This document shows positions 1 through 8,036 of a stretch of DNA of 64,000 bases, one piece after another. The DNA is taken from the NCBI RefSeq assembly GCF_005049235.1, contig NZ_SUMD01000008.1, positions 124,001 to 188,000 of the forward strand, written 5' to 3'. Numbering within the stretch: the first letter of the stretch is position 1; every line of letters starts with the position of its first letter. Origin of the DNA: Rhodococcus oryzae (lineage in GTDB: Bacteria > Actinomycetota > Actinomycetes > Mycobacteriales > Mycobacteriaceae). The translations under genes and the position numbers were made by a program. The notes below the pieces were generated by a model. The model saw only the letters and a list, made by a program, of their open reading frames with translations, ran no database searches and was not told the origin of the DNA.

Positions 1-626
1 ACGTGCCACAGTCCGGCGGCCACCACCACGAGGTTCAGGGCCAGGTACGCCGCGACGAGTGCGACCGCGATCCCGATCGCCTCCGCGAAGCCCTTGAGGA
101 AGACCGCCGCGAGCAGACCGAGCAGCACCAGCGTGACCAGCAGGTTCTCCCCGCGCAGGGCCGCGGGCGCGAACGGGTTCTGCACCACGTGCGCGGCACC
201 GTCGGCGGCGGACAGCGTCATGGTGATGATGAAGTCGGTCGCCGCGAACCCCAACAGAACCAGGACGAAGATCTTGCCGCCCCACTTCGGCAGCAGTCGG
301 GCCAGCATGGCGATCGAGCCCTCACCGCGCGGGCTCTCCTGCGCGACACGGCGATACACCGGCAGCGCGCCGAACAGCGTCAGCGCGACCAGGACCAGGG
401 TCGCCATCGGCGAGAGCACACCGGCGGCCAGGGCGGCGATGCCCGGCTGGTATCCGAGCGAGGAGAAGTAGTCGACGCCCGTCAGGCACATGACCTTCCA
501 CCACGGGTGCTTGTGCTCCGGCTTCGACACCACCCGGAACGGCCCCTGGTGCCCGGACGGCTCCTCGGTGATGTTCTCGAACAGCCAGGACCGCACCCGC
601 GACGGTGCTCGATCCCTGGTGGTCAC
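1..626 (-). CDS. APC-family amino acid permease, 3' end beyond window
   Basis: Reading leftward from a GTG at 626, the frame stays open to the window edge and gives about 208 residues of a polytopic membrane protein. After a soluble N-terminus (about residues 1-45), the segment [16 protein letters not shown] is followed by several hydrophobic helices, as in large APC-superfamily amino acid transporters of actinobacteria. No ATG, GTG or TTG lies upstream in frame before a stop near 704-706, so the GTG is the only reasonable start. It has no clear ribosome binding site and may be leaderless. It lies 78 bases downstream of the SAM-riboswitch operon on the same strand, so read-through is possible. 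The substrate cannot be told from this fragment. Confidence 0.75.
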   Translation of the reverse strand, partial: MTTRDRAPSRVRSWLFENITEEPSGHQGPFRVVSKPEHKHPWWKVMCLTGVDYFSSLGYQPGIAALAAGVLSPMATLVLVALTLFGALPVYRRVAQESPRGEGSIAMLARLLPKWGGKIFVLVLLGFAATDFIITMTLSAADGAAHVVQNPFAPAALRGENLLVTLVLLGLLAAVFLKGFAEAIGIAVALVAAYLALNLVVVAAGLWH

Positions 627-704
627 AAGCCGATACTGCCACCGGCCGGGGGTCTCACCCGGGAAAACGCGTCCGGTGGTGCCGTCGCCGCGCCGGCGCT
701 GACC

Positions 705-1307
705 TCACGCCGCCGACACGGGGACCTCCGGTTCGCCGAGGCTGAGCATCAGCCGGTTCGCCCACGAGAACGACGCGGTGGCCAGGACCAGGTCGCCGAT
801 CTCCGCGTCGGTGAAGCCGACCGCTCGAAGCCGCGCCAGGTGACCCGCGTCGGCGCGCGGCGGCTGCGCGGCCAGCGCCGCCGCGAAGTCCACGACGGCG
901 TCCCACCGATCGTCGACGCGGGCGGTGACGCCCTCGTCCAGGATCTTCTGCACGTCGGCGGGCCGCTTGGACAACTCGGACGTGAAGCGTGCGTGCACCG
1001 AGGTGCAGTACACGCACCCGTTGAGCCGCGAGGTGGCCGTCGCCGCGAGCTCCCGCTCGATGCGAGAGAGCCCACCGCGCCCGTAGAAGATCTCCTTGTC
1101 GTTCGCGCTCCGTTCGCCGAGCACCTCCGGATCACGGGCCAGCAGCCGAAAGTACGGGCTCTCGCCGCGGAAGCCCACCAGCTGCGTCCGCTGCTCCTCG
1201 GTCGCGTCCTCGAGCCGGATCGGCTCCAGCCAGGGCACCCAGTCCAGGTGGTCCTGGGTGAAATCGCTTGGGCGGCGATGCTGCTCGACCTCGCGTACCT
1301 CGCTCAT
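705..1307 (-). CDS. AhpD-like peroxidase/CMD protein (Avi_7169 type)
   Basis: This 200-residue protein has the carboxymuconolactone decarboxylase/AhpD fold signature. The redox pair Cys98-x-x-Cys101 is followed by His105 (NGCVYCTSVH), the usual proton-relay arrangement of AhpD-type peroxidases. Its sequence and position match the alkylhydroperoxidase-like family that travels with a Cys-poor CMD partner and a luciferase-like monooxygenase (TIGR04030/04029/04027 by recall). Its ATG overlaps the partner's stop by 4 bases, so the two are translationally coupled. It is the last gene of the riboswitch-led operon. A plausible role is clearing peroxide or a reactive product of the monooxygenase; this is inference. 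Confidence 0.85.
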   Translation of the reverse strand: MSEVREVEQHRRPSDFTQDHLDWVPWLEPIRLEDATEEQRTQLVGFRGESPYFRLLARDPEVLGERSANDKEIFYGRGGLSRIERELAATATSRLNGCVYCTSVHARFTSELSKRPADVQKILDEGVTARVDDRWDAVVDFAAALAAQPPRADAGHLARLRAVGFTDAEIGDLVLATASFSWANRLMLSLGEPEVPVSAA

Positions 1308-1801
1308 GCCGATTCTCCGATCAGGGTGTACCCGGCGACCAGCCGGATCTGGTAGTTGACGTAGCCGATCAGCTGGGACACGGTCACGATCGCGGCCTCC
1401 GTCAGGCCGGCCGAGCGCAGGCCCTCGATTGCCTCCCTGCTGGCGGCCGAGGGGCCGACGGTGACCAACTCGGCGTGCCGCAGCAACGCCGCGAGCCCCG
1501 GGTCGTCGACGGTTCCCGCCGTCACCGCCGCGGCGAGATCCGGGGGCAGCAGCGCCGAATAGTGCTCGGCGAGTGCGGGTTGCGCGGCGAGCACGGCCAC
1601 CCGCAGCGCGACCGCCGCGAGCCGCTCGCGGTGCGGGGACGGCGCTCCGAAGAACGCGTCGTGGAGCCGCTGGGTGTGCTCCGCGACCGCGGGCCGTGCC
1701 GATCTGAGCGGGGACACCGCATCTGCCAGCGGGGCACCGAGTACCCCGTCCAGCACGTCCGCCGTCGGTTTCGGCGGGGACTGGGTCGATGACCTCGTCA
1801 T
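1304..1801 (-). CDS. Cys-less CMD-fold protein (Avi_7170 type)
   Basis: This 165-residue helical protein resembles the CMD/AhpD fold (AELVTVGPSAASREAIEGLRSAGLTEAAIVTVSQLIGYVNYQIR) but contains no cysteine at all, so it cannot perform the CxxC chemistry of AhpD. It overlaps the monooxygenase stop (ATGA) and the next CMD gene start (ATGA). The three are probably made together and may assemble. The likely family is the CMD-domain group that always co-occurs with the KPN_01858-type monooxygenase. A heteromeric structural partner or binding subunit is my inference; the function is unknown. Confidence 0.8.
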   Translation of the reverse strand: MTRSSTQSPPKPTADVLDGVLGAPLADAVSPLRSARPAVAEHTQRLHDAFFGAPSPHRERLAAVALRVAVLAAQPALAEHYSALLPPDLAAAVTAGTVDDPGLAALLRHAELVTVGPSAASREAIEGLRSAGLTEAAIVTVSQLIGYVNYQIRLVAGYTLIGESA

Positions 1802-2820
1802 GATCGTGATTCCTTCCGGTAGGCGCCATTCCAGCCGAGGCGCGGGGCCACCTTCGTGGCGATGAGTTCGATGGAGTGCAGCGTGGCCGCCTGGTCGGGG
1901 TCGATCGGATGAACCTGGAAGATCAGGTCGGTGGACTGCTCCACTGCCGGATCGGCGGCGAGCAGGTCGGTCACCTCGTCCGGGGTGCCGACCACGGAAT
2001 CGCGCAGGATCTCCTCGGCGCTCTCGCTGCCGTCGGCGACGCCGATCCCCTGCAGGTATGCCCGGAATCGCAGCGCGCCACGGCGCGCGAGTTCCCAGGC
2101 CGCCTCGTGGTCGTCCGCGACGAACACGCTGCGCGAGGCGCCGATCCGCGGTCGCGTGCCCTCCGGGAGCGCCTCCAGGTACGCCTCGATCAGCGGACCC
2201 TGGACCTGTCCGAGAGGGGCATCCGCGAGACCGGGCTCCCTCGGCTGGGTCCGCGACAGCAGGAGACCGTCCCCTGATTCGCCCGCCCGCACGGCGCCCG
2301 ACCCCGAGAAGGTCGCCTGCCAGCGACGCTCGAGCAGCCCCGACGCCCGCGGGTACAGCGCCTTGCCGTCGACTATCGGGGCCCCGGACAATGCGGCCGT
2401 CAGACGCTCGATCTTGTTGTCGTAGAGGGCCCGTCGATCGGCGTCGGCGTGACCGAACAACGCGAAAGCGCTCGCCGACCCCCCGGTGCCGAGACCCAGC
2501 TCGAGCCGGCCGCCGGATAGCGCGTCGAGGACCGCGGCGTCCTCCGCCACCCGGATCGGGTCCTCCAGCCCGAGCGTCACGATGGCCGTTCCGAGGCGGA
2601 TCGCGCCCAGCCGGGCCGCCGCGTGCGCCAGGAAGACGAACGGAGAGGGCAGGCCGCCCTCCGCCGGATCGACGTGATGCTGGGCCACCCAGCCGACGTC
2701 GAAACCCAACTCCTCGGCGAGGGCGAACTGCGCCAGCGCGTCGCGGTAGAGATCTCCCGCGTCCCGGCTCTCGTCACCGACCAGCCGGGTGAACCATCCG
2801 AGCCGCTTGCTCCCGGTCAC
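1798..2820 (-). CDS. Luciferase-like flavin monooxygenase (KPN_01858 type)
   Basis: This 340-residue protein has the bacterial luciferase-like TIM-barrel pattern: ELGFDVGWVAQHHVDP near residue 40, then RLGTAIVTLGLEDPIRVAEDAAVLDALSGGRLELGLGTG. The family uses reduced FMN (or F420) and O2 to oxidise small organics. Relatives such as SsuD, SfnG and DszA cleave C-S bonds, but the substrate of this subfamily is not known to me. It starts with an ATG one base from the livF stop and overlaps the following CMD gene by 4 bases. It belongs to the operon headed by the SAM-IV riboswitch, which points to a sulfur-linked substrate (inference). Confidence 0.85.
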   Translation of the reverse strand: MTGSKRLGWFTRLVGDESRDAGDLYRDALAQFALAEELGFDVGWVAQHHVDPAEGGLPSPFVFLAHAAARLGAIRLGTAIVTLGLEDPIRVAEDAAVLDALSGGRLELGLGTGGSASAFALFGHADADRRALYDNKIERLTAALSGAPIVDGKALYPRASGLLERRWQATFSGSGAVRAGESGDGLLLSRTQPREPGLADAPLGQVQGPLIEAYLEALPEGTRPRIGASRSVFVADDHEAAWELARRGALRFRAYLQGIGVADGSESAEEILRDSVVGTPDEVTDLLAADPAVEQSTDLIFQVHPIDPDQAATLHSIELIATKVAPRLGWNGAYRKESRS

Positions 2821-2821
2821 G

Positions 2822-3565
2822 TCATGCCACCTTTCCCAAATATGCTTCTCGTACCGCGGGATTGCCCAACAGATCGGTGGCCTCGCCGTGCAGCACGATC
2901 TCGCCGCTCACCAGGACATTGCCGGTGTGCGCGATGGACAGCGCGAGCTCGGCCTGCTGCTCGACGATCAGGATCGCGAGCCCGAACCGCTCGTTGAGCC
3001 GGACGATCTCGTCCAGCACCCGGTCCACGAACAGCGGGGACAGCCCCATCGTCGGTTCGTCCATGCAGATCAGCCGAGGCCGGCTCATCAGTGCACGGGC
3101 GAACGCCAGCATCTGCTGCTCGCCACCGGACAGCGTCCCCGCCTGCTGCCTGCGCCGCTCCGCCAGTCGCGGGAAGTGATCGAACAGCTCGGCTGCCCGC
3201 TCGGCCAGCACCGAGCGCCGCTCGCGGTGCACATAGCCGCCGACGTACAGGTTCTCCTCGACCGTCATCTCCGGAAACACCCGCCGCGCTTCGGGAACCG
3301 AGGCCAACCCGGCCTTGATGCGGCCTGCAGGGGCCACCGCGGTGGCGTCCTCCCCGTCGATCAGCACCCGCCCGGTCGTGGGGGTCAGCAGCCCGAGGGC
3401 GGTCTTCATGGTCGTCGACTTGCCGGAGGCGTTCCCCCCGAGCAGGGACACGATCTCGCCGGGCCGGACCCGGATGGACACCTCGTTCAGTGCTCGCGAG
3501 CGCCCGTAATACACACTCACCCCGTCGAGTTCGAGGATCGGGGCCGCGCGCTCATCGACCGCCAT
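2822..3565 (-). CDS. livF: Branched-chain-type ABC transporter ATPase LivF
   Basis: This 247-residue ABC ATPase has Walker A GGNASGKST (about residues 43-51), the signature LSGGEQQ near 143 and Walker B LICMDEPTMGLSP. The short LivF-type C-terminus lacks the extension seen in LivG. It overlaps livG by 14 bases and forms the second nucleotide-binding subunit of a hydrophobic-amino-acid-type importer. HAAT systems carry branched-chain amino acids, urea, amides and aromatic compounds. Co-transcription with a monooxygenase under a SAM riboswitch argues against ordinary leucine uptake; the true substrate is unknown. Confidence 0.9.
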   Translation of the reverse strand: MAVDERAAPILELDGVSVYYGRSRALNEVSIRVRPGEIVSLLGGNASGKSTTMKTALGLLTPTTGRVLIDGEDATAVAPAGRIKAGLASVPEARRVFPEMTVEENLYVGGYVHRERRSVLAERAAELFDHFPRLAERRRQQAGTLSGGEQQMLAFARALMSRPRLICMDEPTMGLSPLFVDRVLDEIVRLNERFGLAILIVEQQAELALSIAHTGNVLVSGEIVLHGEATDLLGNPAVREAYLGKVA

Positions 3566-4451
3566 CGGAGTCCACCTGTCCTTCCGCGCCGACCGTGGCG
3601 GGCCGCAGCCGACGACGACCGAGATAGGCCTCGATCACCCGCTCATCGGCCTGCACCTCTTCCGGGGTCCCGACCGCGATGATCGAACCCTCGTCCATCA
3701 CGATCACCCGATCGGAGAGCTGGTTGACGAGTTCGAGCTTGTGCTCGACCAGGACGATGGTCTGCCCATTCGCCTTGAGTTCGGCCAGTTGACGGCCGAC
3801 CTCGGCGGTTTCGCTCTGATTCATGCCCGCCGCGGGTTCGTCGAGCAGCAGCAGGACCGGGTCGAGGGCGAGGGCCCTTGCGATCTCGGTGCGTCGCCGG
3901 TTCGCGTAGGACAGCGTGTACGCCGGGTCGCCCGCACGGGGAGCCAGCCGTTCGCCGAATCTCGCCAGCCCGGAGTCCACCTGGGCGCGCAGGAGTTCCC
4001 GTTCGGCCCGCACCTTCCGGGTCGGCACCAGCGCGAGCGCCGACTCCGCGAGGATCGGCACCCAACGGATCACGGGATACCGGGCCAGAGAGCGCAGTGG
4101 TCGCGCGGCCCGGAGGGTGCTGTGCAGCCCCACCTCCACGTTCTCGGCCACCGTGAGGTTTCCGAAGACCCGGCCGTTCTGAAAGGTCCTCGCGATACCC
4201 GCCTCGGCCGCCTCCTCCGGGGAGCCGGGCCGTACCGCATTGCCGCGCAGCAGGATCCGACCACCATCAGGACGGAGAACGCCAGACACCAGGTTGATCG
4301 TGGTGCTCTTTCCCGACCCGTTGGGCCCGATGATGGAGACGAACTCGCCCCTGTTGACCTCGAAGTCGATCCCGTCGACGGCGCGCACGCCGCCGAAGGC
4401 GCGGCGCAGCCCCGCCACCGACAGGATCTGCTCAGACTGCTGCGCTGACAC
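3552..4451 (-). CDS. livG: Branched-chain-type ABC transporter ATPase LivG
   Basis: This 299-residue ATPase has Walker A GPNGSGKST, the LivG hallmark ARTFQNGRVFGNLTVAENV, a long insert typical of LivG between Walker A and the signature, and the C-terminal RVIEAYLGRR motif. The signature is modified (TLSYANRRRTEIARAL in place of LSxGxQ), as is common in LivG proteins. The GTG start at 4451 is preceded by GGAGGG at good spacing. It overlaps the permease stop by 20 bases. It pairs with LivF on the cytoplasmic face of the LivHM permease. Confidence 0.9.
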   Translation of the reverse strand: MSAQQSEQILSVAGLRRAFGGVRAVDGIDFEVNRGEFVSIIGPNGSGKSTTINLVSGVLRPDGGRILLRGNAVRPGSPEEAAEAGIARTFQNGRVFGNLTVAENVEVGLHSTLRAARPLRSLARYPVIRWVPILAESALALVPTRKVRAERELLRAQVDSGLARFGERLAPRAGDPAYTLSYANRRRTEIARALALDPVLLLLDEPAAGMNQSETAEVGRQLAELKANGQTIVLVEHKLELVNQLSDRVIVMDEGSIIAVGTPEEVQADERVIEAYLGRRRLRPATVGAEGQVDSDGGR

Positions 4452-6267
4452 GGTCCCTCCTCGTCCAGATTCCCTGTGGCCTGAATCGGATGATCAACAG
4501 CAGGATCACCCCGTAGAGCAGAATGCGGACCTCGGGCGCCAGCCGGAACAGCTCAGGGACGCCGATCAGGACCACCGAGCCGAGGATCGCGCCGTAGGGG
4601 GACCCGGTCCCACCGAGAACGATGATGGTGACCACCAGGAGCGAGAGCCCCAGGTTGAACACCGTCGGATCGATGTACGAGTACTGGTGCCCGAGGAGCG
4701 CTCCCCCGATGCCGGAGAAGATCGCGCTGATCGCGAAGGCCAGCGCCTTGTAGTCGCGCACCCGCACGCCCGACGACCTCGCCGCCACCTCATCGGACCC
4801 GACCGACCTGAGCACCGTGCCGAGGTGCGATCGCTGGATCGCGGCCACCACCAGCACGGTCAGCGCCAGGAACACCAGATCGAGGCGGAAAAGGTCGGCG
4901 GCGGTGGAGAACTCGTACCCGAAGATCCGCGGCGGCGGGATCCCGAACAGTCCGTAACTGCCCCGGGTCACCGATTCCCAGTTGCGGATGATCGCGACCG
5001 TGACGACACCGATCCCGAGCGTCGCGATCGCCACGTAGTGACCGTTGAGCCTCCAGACCGGAGCCGCCAGCACGGAGGACACGATCGCCGCGGTCAGCGC
5101 GGCAGTGGCCACCGCCGCCAGGAACGGCCAGTCGTAGCTGATCGTGAGGATGGCCGAGGTGTACGCCCCGATCGCGATCGGGCCGGCCTGGCCGATGGTG
5201 AGCTGGCCTGCCGAGCCCGCCACCAGCGTCATCGAGACCGCGATGATGGCATAGGCGATGATCTGGGTCCCGACCACCAGTCCGTAGCTGCCCGAGACCA
5301 GGGGCACCCCGATCCCGACCACGGCGAAGGCGGCGGCCGCCTGCCACCACTGCACCCGGATCTGTCGACCCGAACCGAGGAAGGTGCCGGTCAACGGTTC
5401 GCTCGAGATCGACGGCGCCTTCGCCAGCAGTCCCCCCGGCCTCAAGACGAGCACCGCGATCAGCACGCCGAAGGTGATCAGGTCCCGGTATCCGTCCCCG
5501 AACTGGTAGATCCCCACGGCCTCGATGATGCCGAGCACGAAGCCTCCGAGCACCGCGCCGGGGATCGATCCCAGTCCACCGATCGTGGCCGCGACGAATC
5601 CGCTCATCCCGGCGATCGTGCCGCTGGTCGGCGAGATGTTCGAGTTGTACAGCCCGACAAAGATTCCCGCCAGCCCGCCGAGGCCCGACGCGATGATGAA
5701 CGCCAGGTTCTGCACACGGGGTACCGGGATGCCCATCTGCAACGCCGCATCGGGGTCCTGCGCCGTCGCCCGGATCGCCAGCCCGTACCTGCCGTACTTG
5801 AGGAAGCCGGCGAGGCCGGCCATGACCACGATCGTGATGGCGAACATCACGAGGTCCGAGGTCCCGAACCGCACGCCACCGATCTGCCAGTTGTTGGTCG
5901 GCAGCACCTGCGGGAACGGTCGTGTCTCGGGGCCGAAGACCATCTGGACGAGGTTCTCGATGATCATGCCCGCTGCGACGGTGGCCAGCAGCGCCGCCAC
6001 CGCCGGACCCCGGCTCAGCGGGCGCACCGCGACGACGTTGACGACGAACCCGAGTAGGCCCGAGACACCGACCACCACCACGATGGTGGTCCACAGGGAC
6101 AGCCCCAGTTCGGCGATCAGCCACCACGCGAAGATCGACCCGAAGGCGAACACCGCGCCGTGGGCGAAGTTGATCACGTTGGTGACCCCGAAGATCAGGG
6201 TGATCCCGACGGCGATCAGCGCATAGGCGTTGCCGTGGATGAGTCCGGCAAGGAGGGTGTCGATCAT
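4432..6267 (-). CDS. Fused LivH-LivM ABC permease
   Basis: This single 611-residue protein carries both permease halves that are usually separate. Residues about 1-290 are LivH-like (NAYALIAVGITLIFGVTNVINFAHGA, then a helix-rich core). After a linker near 290-315, residues about 316-611 are LivM-like (LVAGSAGQLTIGQAGPIAIGAYTSA, GGTGSPYGAILGSVVLIGVPEL). No stop or frameshift separates them, so this is a true fusion. The start overlaps the binding-protein stop (ATGA). It forms the membrane channel of the importer encoded by the surrounding genes. Confidence 0.9.
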   Translation of the reverse strand: MIDTLLAGLIHGNAYALIAVGITLIFGVTNVINFAHGAVFAFGSIFAWWLIAELGLSLWTTIVVVVGVSGLLGFVVNVVAVRPLSRGPAVAALLATVAAGMIIENLVQMVFGPETRPFPQVLPTNNWQIGGVRFGTSDLVMFAITIVVMAGLAGFLKYGRYGLAIRATAQDPDAALQMGIPVPRVQNLAFIIASGLGGLAGIFVGLYNSNISPTSGTIAGMSGFVAATIGGLGSIPGAVLGGFVLGIIEAVGIYQFGDGYRDLITFGVLIAVLVLRPGGLLAKAPSISSEPLTGTFLGSGRQIRVQWWQAAAAFAVVGIGVPLVSGSYGLVVGTQIIAYAIIAVSMTLVAGSAGQLTIGQAGPIAIGAYTSAILTISYDWPFLAAVATAALTAAIVSSVLAAPVWRLNGHYVAIATLGIGVVTVAIIRNWESVTRGSYGLFGIPPPRIFGYEFSTAADLFRLDLVFLALTVLVVAAIQRSHLGTVLRSVGSDEVAARSSGVRVRDYKALAFAISAIFSGIGGALLGHQYSYIDPTVFNLGLSLLVVTIIVLGGTGSPYGAILGSVVLIGVPELFRLAPEVRILLYGVILLLIIRFRPQGIWTRRDRVSAAV

Positions 6268-7412
6268 GTGGTGGGTACGAACTTCCCGTTCTGGAGCACG
6301 AGCTCGCGGGGCGCCACGCCATCGGGACGGCGGGACTGCTGATCGAAGGCGAACTCGCCCAGCCCGATTCCGCTGAACTCGGATTCCTTCAGGCCCTTGA
6401 GGACACCCTCCCTCGTCGCACCGCCGTGGTTCGCGGCGTCGACGAGGACCTTCAGCGCGTCATAGGCGTAGACATTGAAGTCACCCGGGTCGACCCCGAA
6501 CTTCGCCCGGAACTTGCCGACGAAGTCCTGGATACGGGGATCTGCATCCGCCGGGCTGAAGATCCCGTTCACGATGTCGCCCTCCGCCGCCGGGCCCGCC
6601 AGCTTGATGAACTGTGGCGTGTTCTGGCCCCCGAAGAACTGCTTGTCGAACCCGACATCCCGGAGCTGCTTGACCACCAGGGCGCCGTCGGGGCCGTAGC
6701 CGAGATGCACGAAAGCCTCCGGCGCCGCCTCACGGCCCTTGATCAGGATCGGCTTGACGTCCGTCGAGTCCGGGAGGATCGGCGACGAGTAGACGATCTC
6801 GATGCCCTTCTCTGCCGCGAACTGCGAGAAGTACTTGAATGCCTGCTTACCCCAGTCGGTTTCGAGATAGACCACGGAGACCTTCTTCGCCTTGCGGGAA
6901 ACCCACTCGGCGTTGCGCTCCTGGAAAACGTCGAGGGTGATCGACGGGCTCCACGAGTACTCACCCCCGTTGGTGAACTCGACCGCGGAGTTGGTGAATC
7001 CGTACTGCACCAGCTTGCCCCGGTTGTACACCGGGGAAGCGGCGATCGACGCGGGCGAGGAGAAGTCGCCGAGCTCGGCGATCACGGACTGGTCGTCGAC
7101 GAACTTCGTCGCGATCGGCACGGTCTGCTTCGGATCGGACTGCGAGTCCTCCCATTTGAGCTCGACCTTGCGCCCATCGATACCACCGTTCTGATTGATC
7201 TCCTCCAGCGCCAGGTCGAAGCCCTGCTGCCACAGTCGCCCGTACTCTGCCGACGGACCCGTCTTGGGTCCCGACACACCGAAGTAGACGGTGCCGGCCG
7301 TGGCCGCCTCCGAGTCGCTGCACGCGGCGGTCAAGCCGAGCAGTGACACCGAGGCGACCATTCCCGCCACTAACCTGCGGGTGCGTCCGGGGACGGCTGG
7401 GTGGGTATTCAT
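6264..7412 (-). CDS. LivK-like substrate-binding lipoprotein
   Basis: The 382-residue protein starts with a lipoprotein signal peptide: arginines, a hydrophobic stretch, LGLTAAC with Cys31 as the lipidation site. A type-1 periplasmic-binding domain of the Peripla_BP_6/LivJ kind follows (VYFGVSGPKTGPSAEYGRLWQQGFDLALEEIN). I chose the ATG at 7412 because GGAGGA sits 8 bases before it and the signal peptide follows at once; the frame is open further upstream but without a signal sequence. It is the first gene of the transporter/monooxygenase operon, about 320 bases downstream of a SAM-IV riboswitch, and should set the substrate specificity of the system. Confidence 0.88.
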   Translation of the reverse strand: MNTHPAVPGRTRRLVAGMVASVSLLGLTAACSDSEAATAGTVYFGVSGPKTGPSAEYGRLWQQGFDLALEEINQNGGIDGRKVELKWEDSQSDPKQTVPIATKFVDDQSVIAELGDFSSPASIAASPVYNRGKLVQYGFTNSAVEFTNGGEYSWSPSITLDVFQERNAEWVSRKAKKVSVVYLETDWGKQAFKYFSQFAAEKGIEIVYSSPILPDSTDVKPILIKGREAAPEAFVHLGYGPDGALVVKQLRDVGFDKQFFGGQNTPQFIKLAGPAAEGDIVNGIFSPADADPRIQDFVGKFRAKFGVDPGDFNVYAYDALKVLVDAANHGGATREGVLKGLKESEFSGIGLGEFAFDQQSRRPDGVAPRELVLQNGKFVPTT

Positions 7413-7577
7413 TCTGCGAATTCCTCCGGGTATTTCGTCCACGCGAGCACGCCGCGACAGACAGGAAGCCACCGCGCACGACCTCGTTGTCGTGGCGGCG
7501 AATGGGAATAGGACGGCGAACTGAGGGGACGACGGCATCGCGAAATACACCGATCGCCGATTTCGGCCCGTCATTCG

Positions 7578-7607
7578 AAAAGGCGGGAATCGACGTCGAT
7601 ATCCGCC
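7578..7607 (-). terminator. Leader hairpin plus U-tract (possible attenuator)
   Basis: On the minus strand GGCGG (7607-7603) pairs with CCGCC (7586-7582), enclosing ATCG/CGAT around an ACGT loop, and four U follow (7581-7578). It lies between the SAM-IV aptamer and the first operon gene, where a riboswitch-controlled terminator would be expected. The U-tract is short. Confidence 0.45.
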
Positions 7608-7735
7608 TCTTGAGATTCTCGACTGGTCTGCGCAACGCAACACGAGCGCTCGACTCGAATTACCGATCAGTTCTCACACTGATCGGCTTCTACACTCCGT
7701 GGTGACAATCAACGTGTTCAGCTTTCGCGACAGTA

Positions 7736-7847
7736 GGGGCGCTTGCCGTATCCGCATGGATACAGCCCGGTCCTCACCCGGGGCACCCCACCGCTCCGCG
7801 AGGGTTGCCGATCAGCTAGCCGGGGCTATCAGCTGATACTCATGACC
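7736..7847 (-). ncRNA. SAM-IV riboswitch (liv/monooxygenase operon leader)
   Basis: Read on the minus strand from 7847 the element shows P1 GGTC/GACC (7847/7769), the core GGTCATGAGT, P2 ATCAGCT/AGCTGAT around the conserved AGCCCCGGCT, CGGCAACCCTC, and GGTGGGGTGCCCCGGGTGA. A 3' hairpin GTATCC/GGATAC follows, then GGCAAGCGC, the SAM-IV pseudoknot-side tail. These features match my recollection of the actinobacterial SAM-IV class (RF00634). The predicted transcript begins within a few bases of the aptamer. It should switch the downstream importer/monooxygenase operon off when S-adenosylmethionine is plentiful. A near copy at 13832-13939 has compensatory changes in P2. Confidence 0.9.
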
Positions 7848-7857
7848 GTTGGGAGAG

Positions 7858-7886
7858 AAGGTATCCGGGCCCTCACCACGTGTCAA
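7858..7886 (-). promoter_or_regulatory. Promoter of the riboswitch-led liv operon
   Basis: The -35 TTGACA (7886-7881), exactly 17 bases, and -10 TACCTT (7863-7858) predict a start near 7850, directly before the aptamer at 7847. The same layout (TTGACG, 17 bases, TAATTT) precedes the second SAM-IV element. Confidence 0.7.
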
Positions 7887-7897
7887 CCGTTCGGTTG
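7884..7897. promoter_or_regulatory. Palindromic operator CAACC-GTTC-GGTTG
   Basis: The perfect inverted repeat CAACCG/CGGTTG overlaps the -35 box of the liv-operon promoter. The same CAACC-N4-GGTTG motif occurs at 9441-9454 and 13984-13997. The position fits a repressor site, probably for the TetR protein at 8810-9391 (inference). Confidence 0.6.
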
Positions 7898-7960
7898 GGC
7901 TCGCCAACCACCTCTCCCCGCGCCCGCCTTCCCGAACCCGCCCAGCGCTGCACATTTACG

Positions 7961-8036
7961 TTATCGAAACAGTTCCCGATAATTCGGATCACCATGAAAA
8001 CAATGGGCCCGAACCCAATTCAGTAGTGTTCGCGAC
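7961..8036 (+). promoter_or_regulatory. Inverted repeat and probable leaderless promoter of the SDR gene
   Basis: TTATCG (7961-7966) and CGATAA (7977-7982) form a 6-10-6 dyad. Further on, TAGTGT (about 8025-8030) ends 6 bases before the GTG at 8037 and would serve as a -10 for a transcript that begins at or next to the start codon. With the leader, aptamer and promoter above, this accounts for the 624-base gap at 7413-8036; I see no further gene in it. Confidence 0.4.

Noticed and set aside
3-1355. A 450-codon open frame on the plus strand at the left edge.
   Set aside because: It is antisense to the APC permease and the CxxC CMD gene, is rich in Arg/Gln/His as shadow frames in GC-rich DNA are, and shows no domain.
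7413-7643. A longer N-terminus or a cysteine-rich leader peptide (CAVASCLSRR) before the liv binding protein.
   Set aside because: The lipoprotein signal and GGAGGA fix the start at 7412. The upstream frame opens with TTG, has no ribosome binding site, and its two cysteines are not a regulatory Cys run.
7736-7847. Assignment as SAM-I rather than SAM-IV.
   Set aside because: The core is shared, but the extra 3' hairpin followed by (GGC)AAGCGC after P1 is the SAM-IV arrangement, and both copies have it.
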